From: Winogradskyella ouciana
GTDB lineage: Bacteria > Bacteroidota > Bacteroidia > Flavobacteriales > Flavobacteriaceae
DNA: 64,000 nt
Direction: 5' to 3'
Assembly (NCBI RefSeq): GCF_009709615.1
Contig: NZ_WJYA01000005.1
Coordinates: 310,001 to 374,000 of the forward strand
The number at the start of each line of letters is the position of its first letter. Position 1 is the first letter of the stretch. Of the stretch, positions 45,776 through 56,071 are shown piece after piece. A program made the translations under genes and the position numbers. The notes under the pieces are model-generated. The model was not told where the DNA came from, made no database searches, and saw nothing but the letters and a program-made list of their open reading frames with translations.

Positions 45776-48358
45776 ATGCCTACACAGCCAAAGCTTACGA
45801 GATTTAATCAAAATGTATTGTCAAAATATCAGATATACAACAGTATATTTATGACCTTGCCTTTTGATAATGTTACAAAGACGGGAGCTCTTTTGCCTTT
45901 ATTTCATGAAACATGTCAGAAGGGTTTTGCTAATCAAGAAGATCCCACGACCATTGTAAATGAATTCTTTAAGAAGTATCAAGGGAGACGCTCTAAAGAA
46001 AGTCAGATTAACTTATTGTTTCGGTTTATACAATATATAGAGCGGCAAGTTGTATTGTTTGATGCTATTGAGGATGCGGCATTTCCTATTGTCAATAACA
46101 TGGATGGTATCGGGACCTTAAGAAGTTTAAAGGAATCCGTTACGGCTGAAAATAAATTAGATACACTCAGAAAATATCTTGAGGAGTTTAAGGTTAGAAT
46201 AGTACTTACAGCACATCCAACCCAGTTTTATCCTGGTTCTGTTTTGGGTATAATAACGGATTTAACCGAGGCCATTCGCGAAAACGATTTGTTGAGAATA
46301 AATGATTTATTGGCACAATTGGGAAAGACACCTTTTTTCAAACATAAAAAACCGACACCTTTTGACGAAGCTGTGAGTTTAATATGGTATTTGGAAAATG
46401 TGTTCTACAAATCCTTCGGAACGATTTACGATTACATTCAACAAAATATTTTTGATGGGAAACAGATTGATAACGATATTATTAATATCGGTTTTTGGCC
46501 AGGTGGAGATAGAGATGGTAACCCATTTGTAACACCAGAAATAACATTGAATGTCGCAAAACGTTTGCATGATACAGTTATAAAAAACTATTATAGAGAC
46601 GTACGTCGATTAAAAAGAAAATTGACTTTTGTCGGAGTCGAAGAACGAATAAATGTTTTAGAAAAAGAGCTCTATAAAATTATTACCAACAAGAGTTCAA
46701 ACTTAACAGCAGAAAGCTTTGCTTCAGAATTAGAGGTAATTAAAAATGTCATTACAAAAGAACATCAGTCGCTCTATGTATCCGAAATCAATAGTTTATT
46801 GAACAAAATTCATCTGTTCGGTTTTCATTTTGCAAATTTAGATATCCGCCAAGATAGTAGAAAGCACAACCAATTCTTCAACGATATGGTGAATGCATTG
46901 ATTGAAAATGGCAGCACAATTTTCCCAAAAAACTATCACGATTTATCAGAAAAAGAACAGATAAAAATTTTATCTAAAGTTGAAGGGGAAATTGATTTAG
47001 GTATAATTAAGGATGATGAAACCTTAAAAGCCCTAAAAACCATGAAGGTTATTAAAACCATTCAAGGTACAAATGGAGAAAAGGCTGCAAATCGTTATAT
47101 AATCAGTAATAACCAAACAACATTAAACGTCATGCAATTGTTTGCCATGTTAAAATTGGTAGCTTTTCATGATAAATTAACCGTGGATATCGGACCCTTA
47201 TTTGAAACGATTACCGATTTAGAAAATGCTCCTGCTGTGATGGAAGAACTATATACCAATCCAGAATACGCAGCGCATTTAAAATCTCGTGGCAACAAGC
47301 AAACCATAATGCTTGGTTTTAGTGATGGCACCAAAGATGGTGGTTATTTAATGGCAAACTGGGCTATCTATAAAGCTAAAGAAAATCTGACCAAAGTTTC
47401 AAGAGCACATGGTATCAAAGTTATATTCTTTGATGGACGTGGAGGGCCACCTGCACGTGGAGGAGGAAAAACCCATAATTTTTATGCTTCGCTTGGACCT
47501 ACAATTGAGGACAAAGAAGTACAGCTTACTATACAAGGGCAAACCATTAGTTCTAATTTTGGCACCTTGGAATCTTCGCAATATAACTTAGAGCAACTCA
47601 TAAGTTCTGGAATTTACAACAGTATTAGCAATAAGGATTTGAGCATGACTCCAGAAAATCGAGAGGTAATGACAGATCTTTCCGAAAGAAGCTATAAGGC
47701 GTATTCAGACTTTAAAGCGCATCCAAAATTTATTTCATATTTGGAGCATATGAGTACCTTAAAATATTATGCAAAAACCAATATAGGAAGCCGACCTTCT
47801 AAACGAGGTAAATCCAAAGGTTTAGTTTTTGAAGACCTTAGAGCGATTCCCTTTGTTGGCTCTTGGAGTCAATTAAAGCAAAACGTACCAGGCTTTTTTG
47901 GAGTTGGTACCGCTTTAAAACATTATGAAGAAACTGGGAATTTTGAACAAGTCAAAAATTTATTCAAAACCTCTGATTTCTTTAAAACACTGATTGAAAA
48001 CAGTATGATGTCATTATCTAAATCCTTTTTTGATTTAACACGATATATGGCAGAAGATCCTGAATACGGAGAATTCTGGAAAATTATTTATAACGAATAC
48101 GAAACTTCAAAACGATTAATTTTAAAGCTTACAGGCTATAAAGAATTGATGCAAGAAGAGCCTACAGGTAAGGCGTCAATTGCCATGAGGGAATCAATTG
48201 TGTTGCCACTACTGACCATTCAGCAATATGCTTTAAAGAAAATCCAAGAGCTAGAAAAATCTGGAGCAAAACCAGATGACGAACAAATGAAGGTCTATGC
48301 TAGTATGGTAACACGTTCATTATTTGGAAATATTAATGCCAGTCGTAATTCGGCTTAA
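45776..48358 (+). CDS. ppc: Phosphoenolpyruvate carboxylase
   Basis: An 860-residue enzyme making oxaloacetate from PEP and bicarbonate. Catalytic motifs: VLTAHPTQFYPGS (His), FWPGGDRDGNPFVTPE, LDIRQDSRKHNQF, MLGFSDGTKDGGYLMANW and FFDGRGGPPARGGGKTHNFY. The GRGGPPARGGGKTH variant (E. coli has GRGGSIGRGGAPAH-like) is characteristic of a Bacteroidota subgroup. I start at the ATG at 45776; a TTG directly before it would add one Met. It is placed last in the leucine operon, 3 bases from leuB. Confidence 0.93.
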   Translation: MPTQPKLTRFNQNVLSKYQIYNSIFMTLPFDNVTKTGALLPLFHETCQKGFANQEDPTTIVNEFFKKYQGRRSKESQINLLFRFIQYIERQVVLFDAIEDAAFPIVNNMDGIGTLRSLKESVTAENKLDTLRKYLEEFKVRIVLTAHPTQFYPGSVLGIITDLTEAIRENDLLRINDLLAQLGKTPFFKHKKPTPFDEAVSLIWYLENVFYKSFGTIYDYIQQNIFDGKQIDNDIINIGFWPGGDRDGNPFVTPEITLNVAKRLHDTVIKNYYRDVRRLKRKLTFVGVEERINVLEKELYKIITNKSSNLTAESFASELEVIKNVITKEHQSLYVSEINSLLNKIHLFGFHFANLDIRQDSRKHNQFFNDMVNALIENGSTIFPKNYHDLSEKEQIKILSKVEGEIDLGIIKDDETLKALKTMKVIKTIQGTNGEKAANRYIISNNQTTLNVMQLFAMLKLVAFHDKLTVDIGPLFETITDLENAPAVMEELYTNPEYAAHLKSRGNKQTIMLGFSDGTKDGGYLMANWAIYKAKENLTKVSRAHGIKVIFFDGRGGPPARGGGKTHNFYASLGPTIEDKEVQLTIQGQTISSNFGTLESSQYNLEQLISSGIYNSISNKDLSMTPENREVMTDLSERSYKAYSDFKAHPKFISYLEHMSTLKYYAKTNIGSRPSKRGKSKGLVFEDLRAIPFVGSWSQLKQNVPGFFGVGTALKHYEETGNFEQVKNLFKTSDFFKTLIENSMMSLSKSFFDLTRYMAEDPEYGEFWKIIYNEYETSKRLILKLTGYKELMQEEPTGKASIAMRESIVLPLLTIQQYALKKIQELEKSGAKPDDEQMKVYASMVTRSLFGNINASRNSA

Positions 48359-48367
48359 TTCATAAAC

Positions 48368-48396
48368 TTGTCATTCCTGCGTAGGCAGGAATCTAC
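48368..48396. repeat. Interspersed hairpin repeat after ppc
   Basis: TTGTCATTCCTGC, GTAG, then GCAGGAATCTAC: the arms ATTCCTGC (48373-48380) and GCAGGAAT (48385-48392) pair perfectly. The TTGTCATTCC lead and the arms are shared with the element at 60889-60957, so both belong to one repeat family. Confidence 0.75.
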
Positions 48397-48401
48397 TACA
48401 T

Positions 48402-48435
48402 AAAAAACCCTCTAAGCAAATGCTCAGAGGGTTTT
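48402..48435. terminator. Bidirectional terminator between ppc and amtB
   Basis: ACCCTCT (48407-48413) pairs with AGAGGGT (48426-48432); past one A/C mismatch AGCA/TGCT extends the stem. A residues before and T after make it work in both directions for these convergent genes. Confidence 0.87.
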
Positions 48436-48479
48436 AACTAACAACTAATGATCTAAACAATCAAATTTAAAACAATCTA

Positions 48480-49712
48480 TCAATGTTCGTTTAGTCTAAA
48501 ATCCGGGTATGCATCCATACCATGTTCATGGGCATCTAGCCCTTCTAATTCTTCTTTTTCAGAAACTCTAATACCAACAGTCTTTTTCAATACAAATAAG
48601 ATTATAAAAGATGAGACAATACAAATGGCAGCATAAGAGGCAACACCTATTAACTGACTAACAAATTGTGCTCCACTCGCTAAATTCCCAAAAATACCTA
48701 CTGCTAAAGTTCCCCAAATACCACAAGCTAAGTGTACGGCTATGGCACCTACTGGGTCATCTAACTTAAGTCTGTCAATTAGAGACACAGCAAAAACGAT
48801 AATCGCACCAGCTACTGCTCCAATAATTATCGCATCTGTAGGGCTCATTTGGTCTGCTCCTGCTGTTATACCAACAAGGCCACCTAAGATTCCATTAAGA
48901 AACATAGTTAAATCTAAATTTTTATACCGTAATGTAGAAACTAGAGCGGCTACAACGCCTCCGGCAGCAGCAGCTAAACATGTGGTGACTAAAGTTAGTG
49001 AGGTTAGTTCAGGATCTGCCGACAAAACAGAACCACCATTAAAACCAAACCATCCTAACCAAAGGATTAAAACTCCCGCTGTTGCCATAGGAATATTATG
49101 ACCAGGAATAGCTTGTAATTTTCCATCTTTAAATTTTCCTATTCTAGAGCCCAATAAACAAACGGCCACAACGGCAGCCCAACCACCAACGGAATGAACT
49201 AACGTAGAACCAGCGAAATCATAAAACGGAGTTTCCAAAGTTTGTAAAAAGCCTCCACCCCATTTCCATGAACCTGCAATTGGATAAATTAATCCAACAT
49301 ATAGTACTGTAAATAACATAAATGGACCAATTTTAATACGCTCAGCAACGGCACCAGATACTATTGTTGCAGCTGTTGCAGCAAACATACCTTGGAAAAG
49401 GAAATCTGTCCAGTAGGTATAACCTTCATTATAGGCCAAATCTAAAGCGCCTGCATCTGTAAGTGGTGAGTCCAATCCAAACCCTGCGAATCCTAAAAAT
49501 CCATTGAAGTCTCCTGGATACATTAAATTAAAGCCAACCAAGCAATACAATAGTAAACCTACTGTGATAATAAATATATTTTTAAATAATATGTTAATCG
49601 TATTCTTTTGACGTGTTAATCCGATTTCTAAAAATGCAAATCCTAAGTGCATAAAGAAAACGAGTGCTGTACAGATCATCATCCATACATTATTTGTAGT
49701 TAATAATTCCAT
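48480..49712 (-). CDS. amtB: Ammonium transporter AmtB
   Basis: A 410-residue inner-membrane channel with 11 hydrophobic segments. The conserved pore histidines lie in STLVHSVGGWAA and VHLACGIWGTLAVG, with GFNGGSVLSA and the phenylalanine gate region (MFAATAATIVSGAVAERIK). There is no cleavable signal peptide, as in many Bacteroidota forms. It is 5 bases downstream of a PII gene and follows a porin gene, forming a porin-PII-amt operon for ammonium uptake and its block by PII. Confidence 0.96.
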   Translation of the reverse strand: MELLTTNNVWMMICTALVFFMHLGFAFLEIGLTRQKNTINILFKNIFIITVGLLLYCLVGFNLMYPGDFNGFLGFAGFGLDSPLTDAGALDLAYNEGYTYWTDFLFQGMFAATAATIVSGAVAERIKIGPFMLFTVLYVGLIYPIAGSWKWGGGFLQTLETPFYDFAGSTLVHSVGGWAAVVAVCLLGSRIGKFKDGKLQAIPGHNIPMATAGVLILWLGWFGFNGGSVLSADPELTSLTLVTTCLAAAAGGVVAALVSTLRYKNLDLTMFLNGILGGLVGITAGADQMSPTDAIIIGAVAGAIIVFAVSLIDRLKLDDPVGAIAVHLACGIWGTLAVGIFGNLASGAQFVSQLIGVASYAAICIVSSFIILFVLKKTVGIRVSEKEELEGLDAHEHGMDAYPDFRLNEH

Positions 49713-49717
49713 GTTAG

Positions 49718-50056
49718 TTATTTTAAAGTTTGTCCTCCTTTTTCTCCCGTTCGTATTCTATAGACTTCCTCAATGTGAGAGACGAATATTTTTCCGTCTC
49801 CAACATCTCCCGTAGCAGCAGATTCTAGAATGGCTTTTATAGTAACCTCTTCAAAATCATCGTTAACTACAATAGAAAGGTAGCGTCGTTGTATGTCGCT
49901 TGTGCTGTAAGTAACACCTCTGTAAACATGTCCCTCTTTTTCATTACCGAGTCCGGTAACATCCCAATACGAGAAGAAGTTTACACCAACTTCGTGCAGT
50001 GCGGTTTTCACTGCAGAAAACTTGGATTTTCTGATAATTGCTTCAACTTTTTTCAT
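49718..50056 (-). CDS. Nitrogen regulatory protein PII
   Basis: A 112-residue GlnB/GlnK-type trimeric sensor of 2-oxoglutarate, ATP and energy state. N-terminal MKKVEAIIRKSKFSAVKTAL, T-loop GNEKEGHVYRGVTYSTSDIQ with Tyr at the position of the E. coli uridylylated Y51, ATGDVGDGKIFVSHIEEVYRIRTGEKG in the B/C loops. Adjacency to amtB marks it as the GlnK-like partner that plugs the channel. I give no symbol because glnB and glnK cannot be separated by sequence alone. It starts 55 bases after the porin stop. Confidence 0.95.
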   Translation of the reverse strand: MKKVEAIIRKSKFSAVKTALHEVGVNFFSYWDVTGLGNEKEGHVYRGVTYSTSDIQRRYLSIVVNDDFEEVTIKAILESAATGDVGDGKIFVSHIEEVYRIRTGEKGGQTLK

Positions 50057-50111
50057 AAAAATTGGTTTTTGGTTTCCACTCAGGTGGAAATCTTTATTAA
50101 TTAGTATTTAG

Positions 50112-51131
50112 TTAGAATTGATAAATAGCTGCTATTAAAAATGACCCCAAACTCTTAGTTGCTGCTAGGTCATTATCTATAAAGGCATCATCAGATGCAC
50201 TGTCGAGTCTTAACTCTGGTTTAATGATTAAATTATCCACAGTATAGCTTCCGGTAAGTGTCGCGGTAATTACACTAGTATCTGCAACGCCAGATCCTAT
50301 CGCCCCAAAATTGCCGTCTTCAGCGAAGTATTCTCCTCTTAAGCCAAGTGTAAAATCATCAGAAATTGTGTATTGAGGGTAAAGCGCTGCACCCATGAAT
50401 CCTGGACCATCATCTTCAACTGCCAAATAAGCGGCATTGATACCCAAGAAGAACTCATCCGATAAATCGAACCCACCTGTAAAATCAATTTCAAAAAATG
50501 ATGGATCGTAGAGTACATTTAAATATTGACCAGCATAGCCTAATTGTGCTCCAGCTGCATAATCTCCTGTTGGATTAAACTCAGTTAAATCAGTGTCATT
50601 AAAAACACCCAACATTAAACTTAAATCGTCTGATAAGGCAAAGTCAGCTTTAAATCCAGTATGACTAAACGGTCCATATGAAAATAAATAAGAAGTACTA
50701 TAATTAAAGTTGGCTACTGGTGATATAACTTCATAGCCTAAAAAGGTATTAAAGTTTCCTAAAGTAAGGGTAACACTTTCGCTAACATTCCAATACGCAT
50801 ATAGCTGGTTAACAATGTTTCCTGTTGCGGAGTACATTGGAGAAGCAAATATGGCATCAGTTCCTCTAGGGCCAAAAACTAAATCCGCAACAAAACCAAC
50901 TTTTTCGCCCTCATAAGAGGCAATTACATTTGCCATACCCAATGCAAAGCCAGGTAAGTTAGCAAAGGACGATCCAGGTGCGATAGCGTTCTCATCGTTT
51001 GGAGCCGTTAAATTTGCTCTATAATAAGCATCTATACTTCCGCTTATCTCAAATGACTTTTTTTCCTCGTCTTCTTGCGCGTTAGTTACTACTACCATTA
51101 ATAATAACATTAAAGTAAATAATCGTTTCAT
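50112..51131 (-). CDS. Putative outer-membrane beta-barrel porin of the ammonium locus
   Basis: A 339-residue protein with signal peptide (MKRLFTLMLLLMVVVTNAQ). The mature part alternates short beta strands and acidic loops and ends in AAIYQF, a C-terminal Phe typical of outer-membrane proteins. The N-terminal ISGSIDAYYRANL and the strands VNQLYAYWNVSESVTLTLG resemble the OmpL-like beta-barrel porin-2 (BBP2) family. Pairing with PII and amtB suggests a pore for nitrogenous solutes under ammonium limitation. Function is inferred from neighbourhood. Confidence 0.75.
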   Translation of the reverse strand: MKRLFTLMLLLMVVVTNAQEDEEKKSFEISGSIDAYYRANLTAPNDENAIAPGSSFANLPGFALGMANVIASYEGEKVGFVADLVFGPRGTDAIFASPMYSATGNIVNQLYAYWNVSESVTLTLGNFNTFLGYEVISPVANFNYSTSYLFSYGPFSHTGFKADFALSDDLSLMLGVFNDTDLTEFNPTGDYAAGAQLGYAGQYLNVLYDPSFFEIDFTGGFDLSDEFFLGINAAYLAVEDDGPGFMGAALYPQYTISDDFTLGLRGEYFAEDGNFGAIGSGVADTSVITATLTGSYTVDNLIIKPELRLDSASDDAFIDNDLAATKSLGSFLIAAIYQF

Positions 51132-51183
51132 AAAAAATCTATTTTATTAGTTAGACGAGCCAAATCTATATAAACTTTAAAAA

Positions 51184-51205
51184 TACCCCCTAATTAAATA
51201 GGGTG
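51184..51205. promoter_or_regulatory. Candidate operator site 1 (TACCCC...GGGT dyad)
   Basis: TACCCC (51184-51189) and GGGT (51201-51204) form a spaced dyad around an A/T centre, 53 bases upstream of the porin start. Site 2 has the same layout about 53 bp away, close to five helical turns, so both would face the same side of the DNA. Confidence 0.4.
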
Positions 51206-51236
51206 AAAAATATATTTTTATCATTTTGTAAATTTA

Positions 51237-51258
51237 TACCCCATTTTTTTAGGGGTTA
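51237..51258. promoter_or_regulatory. Candidate operator site 2 (TACCCC...GGGGTTA dyad)
   Basis: TACCCC (51237-51242) and GGGGTTA (51252-51258) flank a T-rich centre. The dyad repeats the pattern of site 1 with a better right arm. Confidence 0.42.
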
Positions 51259-51359
51259 AATTTATTTATTATCAAATTTTGACAAATCAGTAATTTTAAA
51301 ATTTAATTATTGTTGCATTTTTTACTTTTTTATAAATTATTATTAATTAAACTATATTT

Positions 51360-51375
51360 TCGCAAACGTTTTCGC
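51360..51375. promoter_or_regulatory. LacI-family-type operator in the gltB upstream region
   Basis: TCGCAAACGTTTTCGC agrees with the E. coli PurR consensus ACGCAAACGTTTTCGT at 14 of 16 bases and centres on AACGTT, as LacI/GalR sites do. It is about 200 bp before the gltB start. The window has no LacI-family gene, so the regulator is unknown and the likeness to PurR sites does not prove purine control. Confidence 0.42.
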
Positions 51376-51571
51376 AATACAATCTTAGTTTTATTGAATT
51401 TTTTTCATTGTTTATTTCGCAAATAATACCCAGTACATTTATCGAATTTTCATTTAGAAAGCCTTGAATTATCGATTTGTGAAAAGTTTTTTCACTTCTT
51501 TCTTAATCAATAATTAGAGTATATATTACCCTTTCAAATAGAGCACAGAAGGCTCTAAAACACTTGGAATT

Positions 51572-54500
51572 ATGCTGAAGAAACAAGGACTTTATTTACC
51601 GGAATTTGAACACGATAATTGTGGAGCTGGATTTATTTGTAGTTTAACCGGAAAACGCTCTAATGACATTATACACAAAGCACTAGAAATTTTAGTGAAG
51701 CTAGAGCATCGTGGTGCCGTAAGTGCAGATGGTGTTACAGGAGATGGAGCTGGTATCTTAATAGATATTCCACACAAGTTTTTTAAAATTTTCTGTGAGT
51801 TTGAATTGCCTGAAGCTGGCGAATATGCAGTAAGTAATGTCTTTTTGCCCAGAAAGGAAAATCAGCGTCAATATTGTATAGATGTTTTTGAAAAAGAAAT
51901 TGAAAACCAAGGGCTTAAATTAATTGGCTGGAGAGATGTTCCTGTTAACAGTGATATACTAGGTGCCATCGCAACGGTCACTGAGCCTTCCATAAAACAA
52001 GTATTTATTGGCAAGTCTGATAAAAATCAATCCGATAGAGACTTTAATCTAAAATTATTTGCCGCGCGCAAAATTGCTGAGCATACTATTTACGAATCTA
52101 AATTATCAGAGTCTAAATTCTTTTACCTTCCAAGTCTGTCCACAAAAATTATCATTTTCAAAGGGTTGCTAAAACCAGAACATATTAATGAGTATTATTT
52201 GGATTTGTTCAATTCTGCATTAGATACAAGATTAGCATTAGTGCATCAGCGATTTTCAACCAATACATTTCCTACATGGGATTTAGCTCAACCTTTTAGA
52301 TACATCTGCCACAACGGCGAAATCAATACCTTAAGAGGAAATGTGTCTCGAATGTTTTCGCGAGAAGAAATAATGAAAAGTCCTCTATTTGGCGAGGATA
52401 TCAAGAAAATTATCCCAACGGTATTAAAAGGGAAATCAGACTCTGCTACTTTAGATATGGTTGTGGAATTATTATTGATGACAGGTCGTTCCTTGCCAGA
52501 AGCTATGATGATGTTGGTACCAGAAGCATGGGAGAAAAACGATAACATGTCGGATGCCAAAAAAGCGTTTTACGAGTACAATTCTTGCCTAATGGAACCT
52601 TGGGATGGTCCTGCCTCTATTCCATTTACAGATGGTAATTATATAGGTGCAGTACTAGATCGTAATGGTCTGCGACCTTCTCGATACACAGTTACAAAAT
52701 CGGGTAATGTTATCATGTCTTCAGAAACTGGAGTGGTAGATATAAAACCAGAAAACGTAGAACACCATGGCAGGCTAGAACCTGGCAAGATGTTTTTAGT
52801 GGATATGAATGAAGGCCGGATTGTAAATGACGAAGAAATAAAAGAGGAAATCGCCTCCTTGCATCCGTATAGAAAATGGCTTAATGAGAATATGGTACAC
52901 CTAAGGAATCTTTCTGCCAAAAAAGGACCAATAAATTATGATGAAATTGAATTAAAAAAGCGCGAAATAGTTTTTGGTTACACGGAAGAAGATTTAAATA
53001 CCATCATTAGACCAATGGCCCAATTGGGCAAAGAACCAATAGGTTCCATGGGAAGCGATGCTCCAATTGCCGTACTTTCAGAACGTCCGCAATTAGTTTA
53101 TAACTATTTTAAGCAATTGTTTGCTCAGGTTACCAATCCGCCTTTAGATGGAATTAGAGAAGAGTTGATTACAGACATCAGTCTAACACTTGGTAGCGAT
53201 GTTAACCTGTTTGATATAAGTCCAGAGCATTGCAAAAAATTGAAAATTCAAAATCCTGTAATATCTAAGCATGATTTAGATAAAATCAGGAATTATGATA
53301 CCAATCCAGATTTTAAAATCGAATCGATTTCCATGTTATACGAAGTGAATCGAGGCTTAAATGAATTGGAAATAGCATTGGAAAATTTGGTTACAAAAGC
53401 GTCCAAGGCTATTGATGAAGGAGCAAACATCATTATACTTTCAGACCGATATGTCGATGAAAACCACGCTCCGATTCCAGCACTTTTGGCCTGCTCCTAT
53501 GTAAACCATGCCTTGCACAAATTAAAAAAACGCTCACAAATTAGCCTGATTATTGAGTCGGCAGAACCTCGTGAAGTCCACCACTTTGCCTTATTGTTTG
53601 GATATGGAGCAAGTGCCGTGAATCCATATATCGTTAATGAGATTGTTCAGAAACAAGTTAATAATAAGGATGTCACAGATTTAGAATATCTCAAAGCCAT
53701 TAAGAATTACAACAAAGCCATCGGAAAAGGCATTTTGAAAGTGATGAACAAAATAGGGATCTCAACATTGAATTCTTACAGAGGTTCACAGTTATTTGAG
53801 TGTATTGGTATCAATAAAGCTACGGTAGACAAGTATTTTCCGAATACACCAACCCGTATTCAAGGGATAGGATTACGAGAAATTGAACAGGAGATCGTTA
53901 AGCGCCACAAAAAAGCATTCAACCAAAACGTTGAGCCTAATATTGAAATTGGTGGAGATTATAGATGGAGACGAGGCCAGGAAAAACATATGTTCAACCC
54001 ATTGACAGTGGCTAAACTTCAAGAGTCCGTTAGAACAAATAAGGCCTCAACATTTAAAGAATATTCAGAGTTGGTAAACAACCAATCTAAAAATCTAATG
54101 ACTATTAGAGGTCTTTTCGAATTCGATCAATTCGACCCAATTCCGATTGATGAAGTTGAGCCTTGGACGGAAATCGTCAAGCGATTTAAAACAGGTGCAA
54201 TGTCCTACGGTTCCATAAGTAAAGAAGCGCACGAAAACTTAGCAATTGCCATGAACAGAATTGGAGGAAAATCCAATTCGGGTGAAGGTGGCGAAGACCA
54301 AGAACGCTTTTATAAAAGTTCGCAAGGAGATTGGCGTAATTCTGCCATTAAACAAGTTGCTTCGGGTCGTTTTGGTGTAACATCTAATTATTTGACCAAC
54401 GCTAACGAAATTCAAATAAAAATCGCTCAAGGAGCAAAACCAGGTGAAGGTGGTCAGTTACCTGGACCAAAAGTAAATCCTGAAATCGCCAAAACAAGAA

Positions 54501-56068
54501 ATTCCACTCCTTACGTTGGATTAATTTCTCCACCACCTCATCACGATATTTATTCCATTGAGGATTTATCACAATTAATTTACGATGTGAAATGCGCCAA
54601 TAGAGACGCAAGAATCAATGTGAAATTAGTATCAGAAGTTGGTGTTGGCACAGTCGCTGCTGGTGTAGCAAAAGCCAAGGCAGATGTAGTCTTAATCTCT
54701 GGTTTCGATGGTGGAACAGGTGCCTCACCATTAACTTCGTTGCGACATGCTGGCTTACCATGGGAGCTTGGTATTGCAGAAGCACAGCAAACGTTGGTTA
54801 TGAATAACCTTAGAAACCGAATCGTATTAGAATGTGACGGTCAATTAAAAACTGGTCGAGATGTAGCCATTGCTTGCTTGTTAGGTGCAGAAGAATTTGG
54901 TTTTGCCACAGCACCACTCGTCGCTTCAGGTTGTATTATGATGCGAGTGTGCCATCTTAACACTTGTCCTGTTGGGATTGCTACACAAAATCCAGAGTTG
55001 CGTAAAAAGTTTAAAGGTAAACCAGAGCATGTAGTCAATTACATGTATTTCGTAGCTCAAGAACTGCGAGAAATTATGGCAAAACTTGGATTTAGAACCG
55101 TTAATGAAATGGTTGGTCAAGTGCAAAAGCTAAATCGCAATAAAGCTATTGAGCATTACAAAGCATCAGGAATTGATTTAACTCCAATTCTACATAAAGT
55201 TAAAGTAGCTGAAGATGTGAAGTTATATAATACAGAGCTACAAGACCATGCTCTCGAATCACATCTCGATTTTCAAATTATAAAGCAGGCACATCAAGCT
55301 TTATTCAGACGACAAAACACACATTTGGAGCTTCCAATCACAAATATAGACAGAGCTGTTGGAGCCATAGTGAGTAACGAAATTTCAAAAATTTATGGTG
55401 CCGATGGGTTACCAGAAGACACTATAAATATAGATTTCACTGGTTCAGCTGGTCAGAGTTTTGGTGCCTTTGCAACTAAAGGACTAAGATTTACGGTGCA
55501 TGGAAACACAAACGATTATTTAGGAAAAGGACTTTCTGGTGGAAAGCTAATCATAAAGGTACCTGAAAAATGCACCATCATTCCTGAACACAATATTATT
55601 ACCGGAAACGTGACACTTTATGGAGCAACTTCTGGTGAGGTTTACATCAATGGTAAAGCTGGTGAACGATTTTGCGTGAGAAACTCTGGTGCCAAAGCCG
55701 TTGTAGAAGGCATTGGAGACCATGGTTGCGAGTACATGACTGGTGGTGTTGCTGTTATTTTAGGGAAAGTAGGTCGAAATTTTGGTGCTGGAATGAGTGG
55801 TGGTATCGCTTATGTATTGGATAGCGATAACACATTTGAGCAATACTGCAATGGAGCGGACTTAAACATTGATCCTGTTAAGAGTATTGAAGATCAGGTA
55901 CAGTTGGAACAATTGATTGAAAATCATTTCCTGGCAACAGGAAGCCCTTTGGCAAGACGACTTTTAGATGACTGGAAAAACAGCCTATCAAAATTTAAAA
56001 AAGTACTTCCTGAGGAATATAGACAAGCTTTGTTGAGATTAGAACAAGAACTATTAGAAACTGCTTAG
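51572..56068 (+). CDS. gltB: Glutamate synthase large (alpha) subunit
   Basis: A 1498-residue GOGAT subunit that makes glutamate from glutamine and 2-oxoglutarate. The class II glutaminase nucleophile is C17 ([11 protein letters not shown]), exposed after removal of a 16-residue propeptide. [28 protein letters not shown] follows in the glutaminase domain. The FMN/synthase domain holds [37 protein letters not shown] and the 3Fe-4S cysteines in [16 protein letters not shown]. The C-terminal GXGXG beta-helix ends the protein. Length matches bacterial NADPH enzymes. gltD begins 4 bases later. Confidence 0.97.
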   Translation: MLKKQGLYLPEFEHDNCGAGFICSLTGKRSNDIIHKALEILVKLEHRGAVSADGVTGDGAGILIDIPHKFFKIFCEFELPEAGEYAVSNVFLPRKENQRQYCIDVFEKEIENQGLKLIGWRDVPVNSDILGAIATVTEPSIKQVFIGKSDKNQSDRDFNLKLFAARKIAEHTIYESKLSESKFFYLPSLSTKIIIFKGLLKPEHINEYYLDLFNSALDTRLALVHQRFSTNTFPTWDLAQPFRYICHNGEINTLRGNVSRMFSREEIMKSPLFGEDIKKIIPTVLKGKSDSATLDMVVELLLMTGRSLPEAMMMLVPEAWEKNDNMSDAKKAFYEYNSCLMEPWDGPASIPFTDGNYIGAVLDRNGLRPSRYTVTKSGNVIMSSETGVVDIKPENVEHHGRLEPGKMFLVDMNEGRIVNDEEIKEEIASLHPYRKWLNENMVHLRNLSAKKGPINYDEIELKKREIVFGYTEEDLNTIIRPMAQLGKEPIGSMGSDAPIAVLSERPQLVYNYFKQLFAQVTNPPLDGIREELITDISLTLGSDVNLFDISPEHCKKLKIQNPVISKHDLDKIRNYDTNPDFKIESISMLYEVNRGLNELEIALENLVTKASKAIDEGANIIILSDRYVDENHAPIPALLACSYVNHALHKLKKRSQISLIIESAEPREVHHFALLFGYGASAVNPYIVNEIVQKQVNNKDVTDLEYLKAIKNYNKAIGKGILKVMNKIGISTLNSYRGSQLFECIGINKATVDKYFPNTPTRIQGIGLREIEQEIVKRHKKAFNQNVEPNIEIGGDYRWRRGQEKHMFNPLTVAKLQESVRTNKASTFKEYSELVNNQSKNLMTIRGLFEFDQFDPIPIDEVEPWTEIVKRFKTGAMSYGSISKEAHENLAIAMNRIGGKSNSGEGGEDQERFYKSSQGDWRNSAIKQVASGRFGVTSNYLTNANEIQIKIAQGAKPGEGGQLPGPKVNPEIAKTRNSTPYVGLISPPPHHDIYSIEDLSQLIYDVKCANRDARINVKLVSEVGVGTVAAGVAKAKADVVLISGFDGGTGASPLTSLRHAGLPWELGIAEAQQTLVMNNLRNRIVLECDGQLKTGRDVAIACLLGAEEFGFATAPLVASGCIMMRVCHLNTCPVGIATQNPELRKKFKGKPEHVVNYMYFVAQELREIMAKLGFRTVNEMVGQVQKLNRNKAIEHYKASGIDLTPILHKVKVAEDVKLYNTELQDHALESHLDFQIIKQAHQALFRRQNTHLELPITNIDRAVGAIVSNEISKIYGADGLPEDTINIDFTGSAGQSFGAFATKGLRFTVHGNTNDYLGKGLSGGKLIIKVPEKCTIIPEHNIITGNVTLYGATSGEVYINGKAGERFCVRNSGAKAVVEGIGDHGCEYMTGGVAVILGKVGRNFGAGMSGGIAYVLDSDNTFEQYCNGADLNIDPVKSIEDQVQLEQLIENHFLATGSPLARRLLDDWKNSLSKFKKVLPEEYRQALLRLEQELLETA

Positions 56069-56071
56069 ATT

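Larger units (their letters stand above)
51132..51571. promoter_or_regulatory. 440-bp divergent control region between the porin-PII-amt operon and gltBD
   Basis: Very AT-rich and without any plausible ORF. It holds two spaced TACCCC/GGGGT dyads near the porin, a LacI/PurR-like palindrome at 51360, further TTTTCGCAA copies (51357-51365, 51369-51377, 51414-51423 weaker), a GTGAAAA-GTT-TTTTCAC dyad (51479-51495), and a 6-bp hairpin TAGAGC/GCTCTA (51539-51544, 51552-51557) 15 bases before gltB. No exact TAnnTTTG box was recognised for either gene. Confidence 0.55.
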
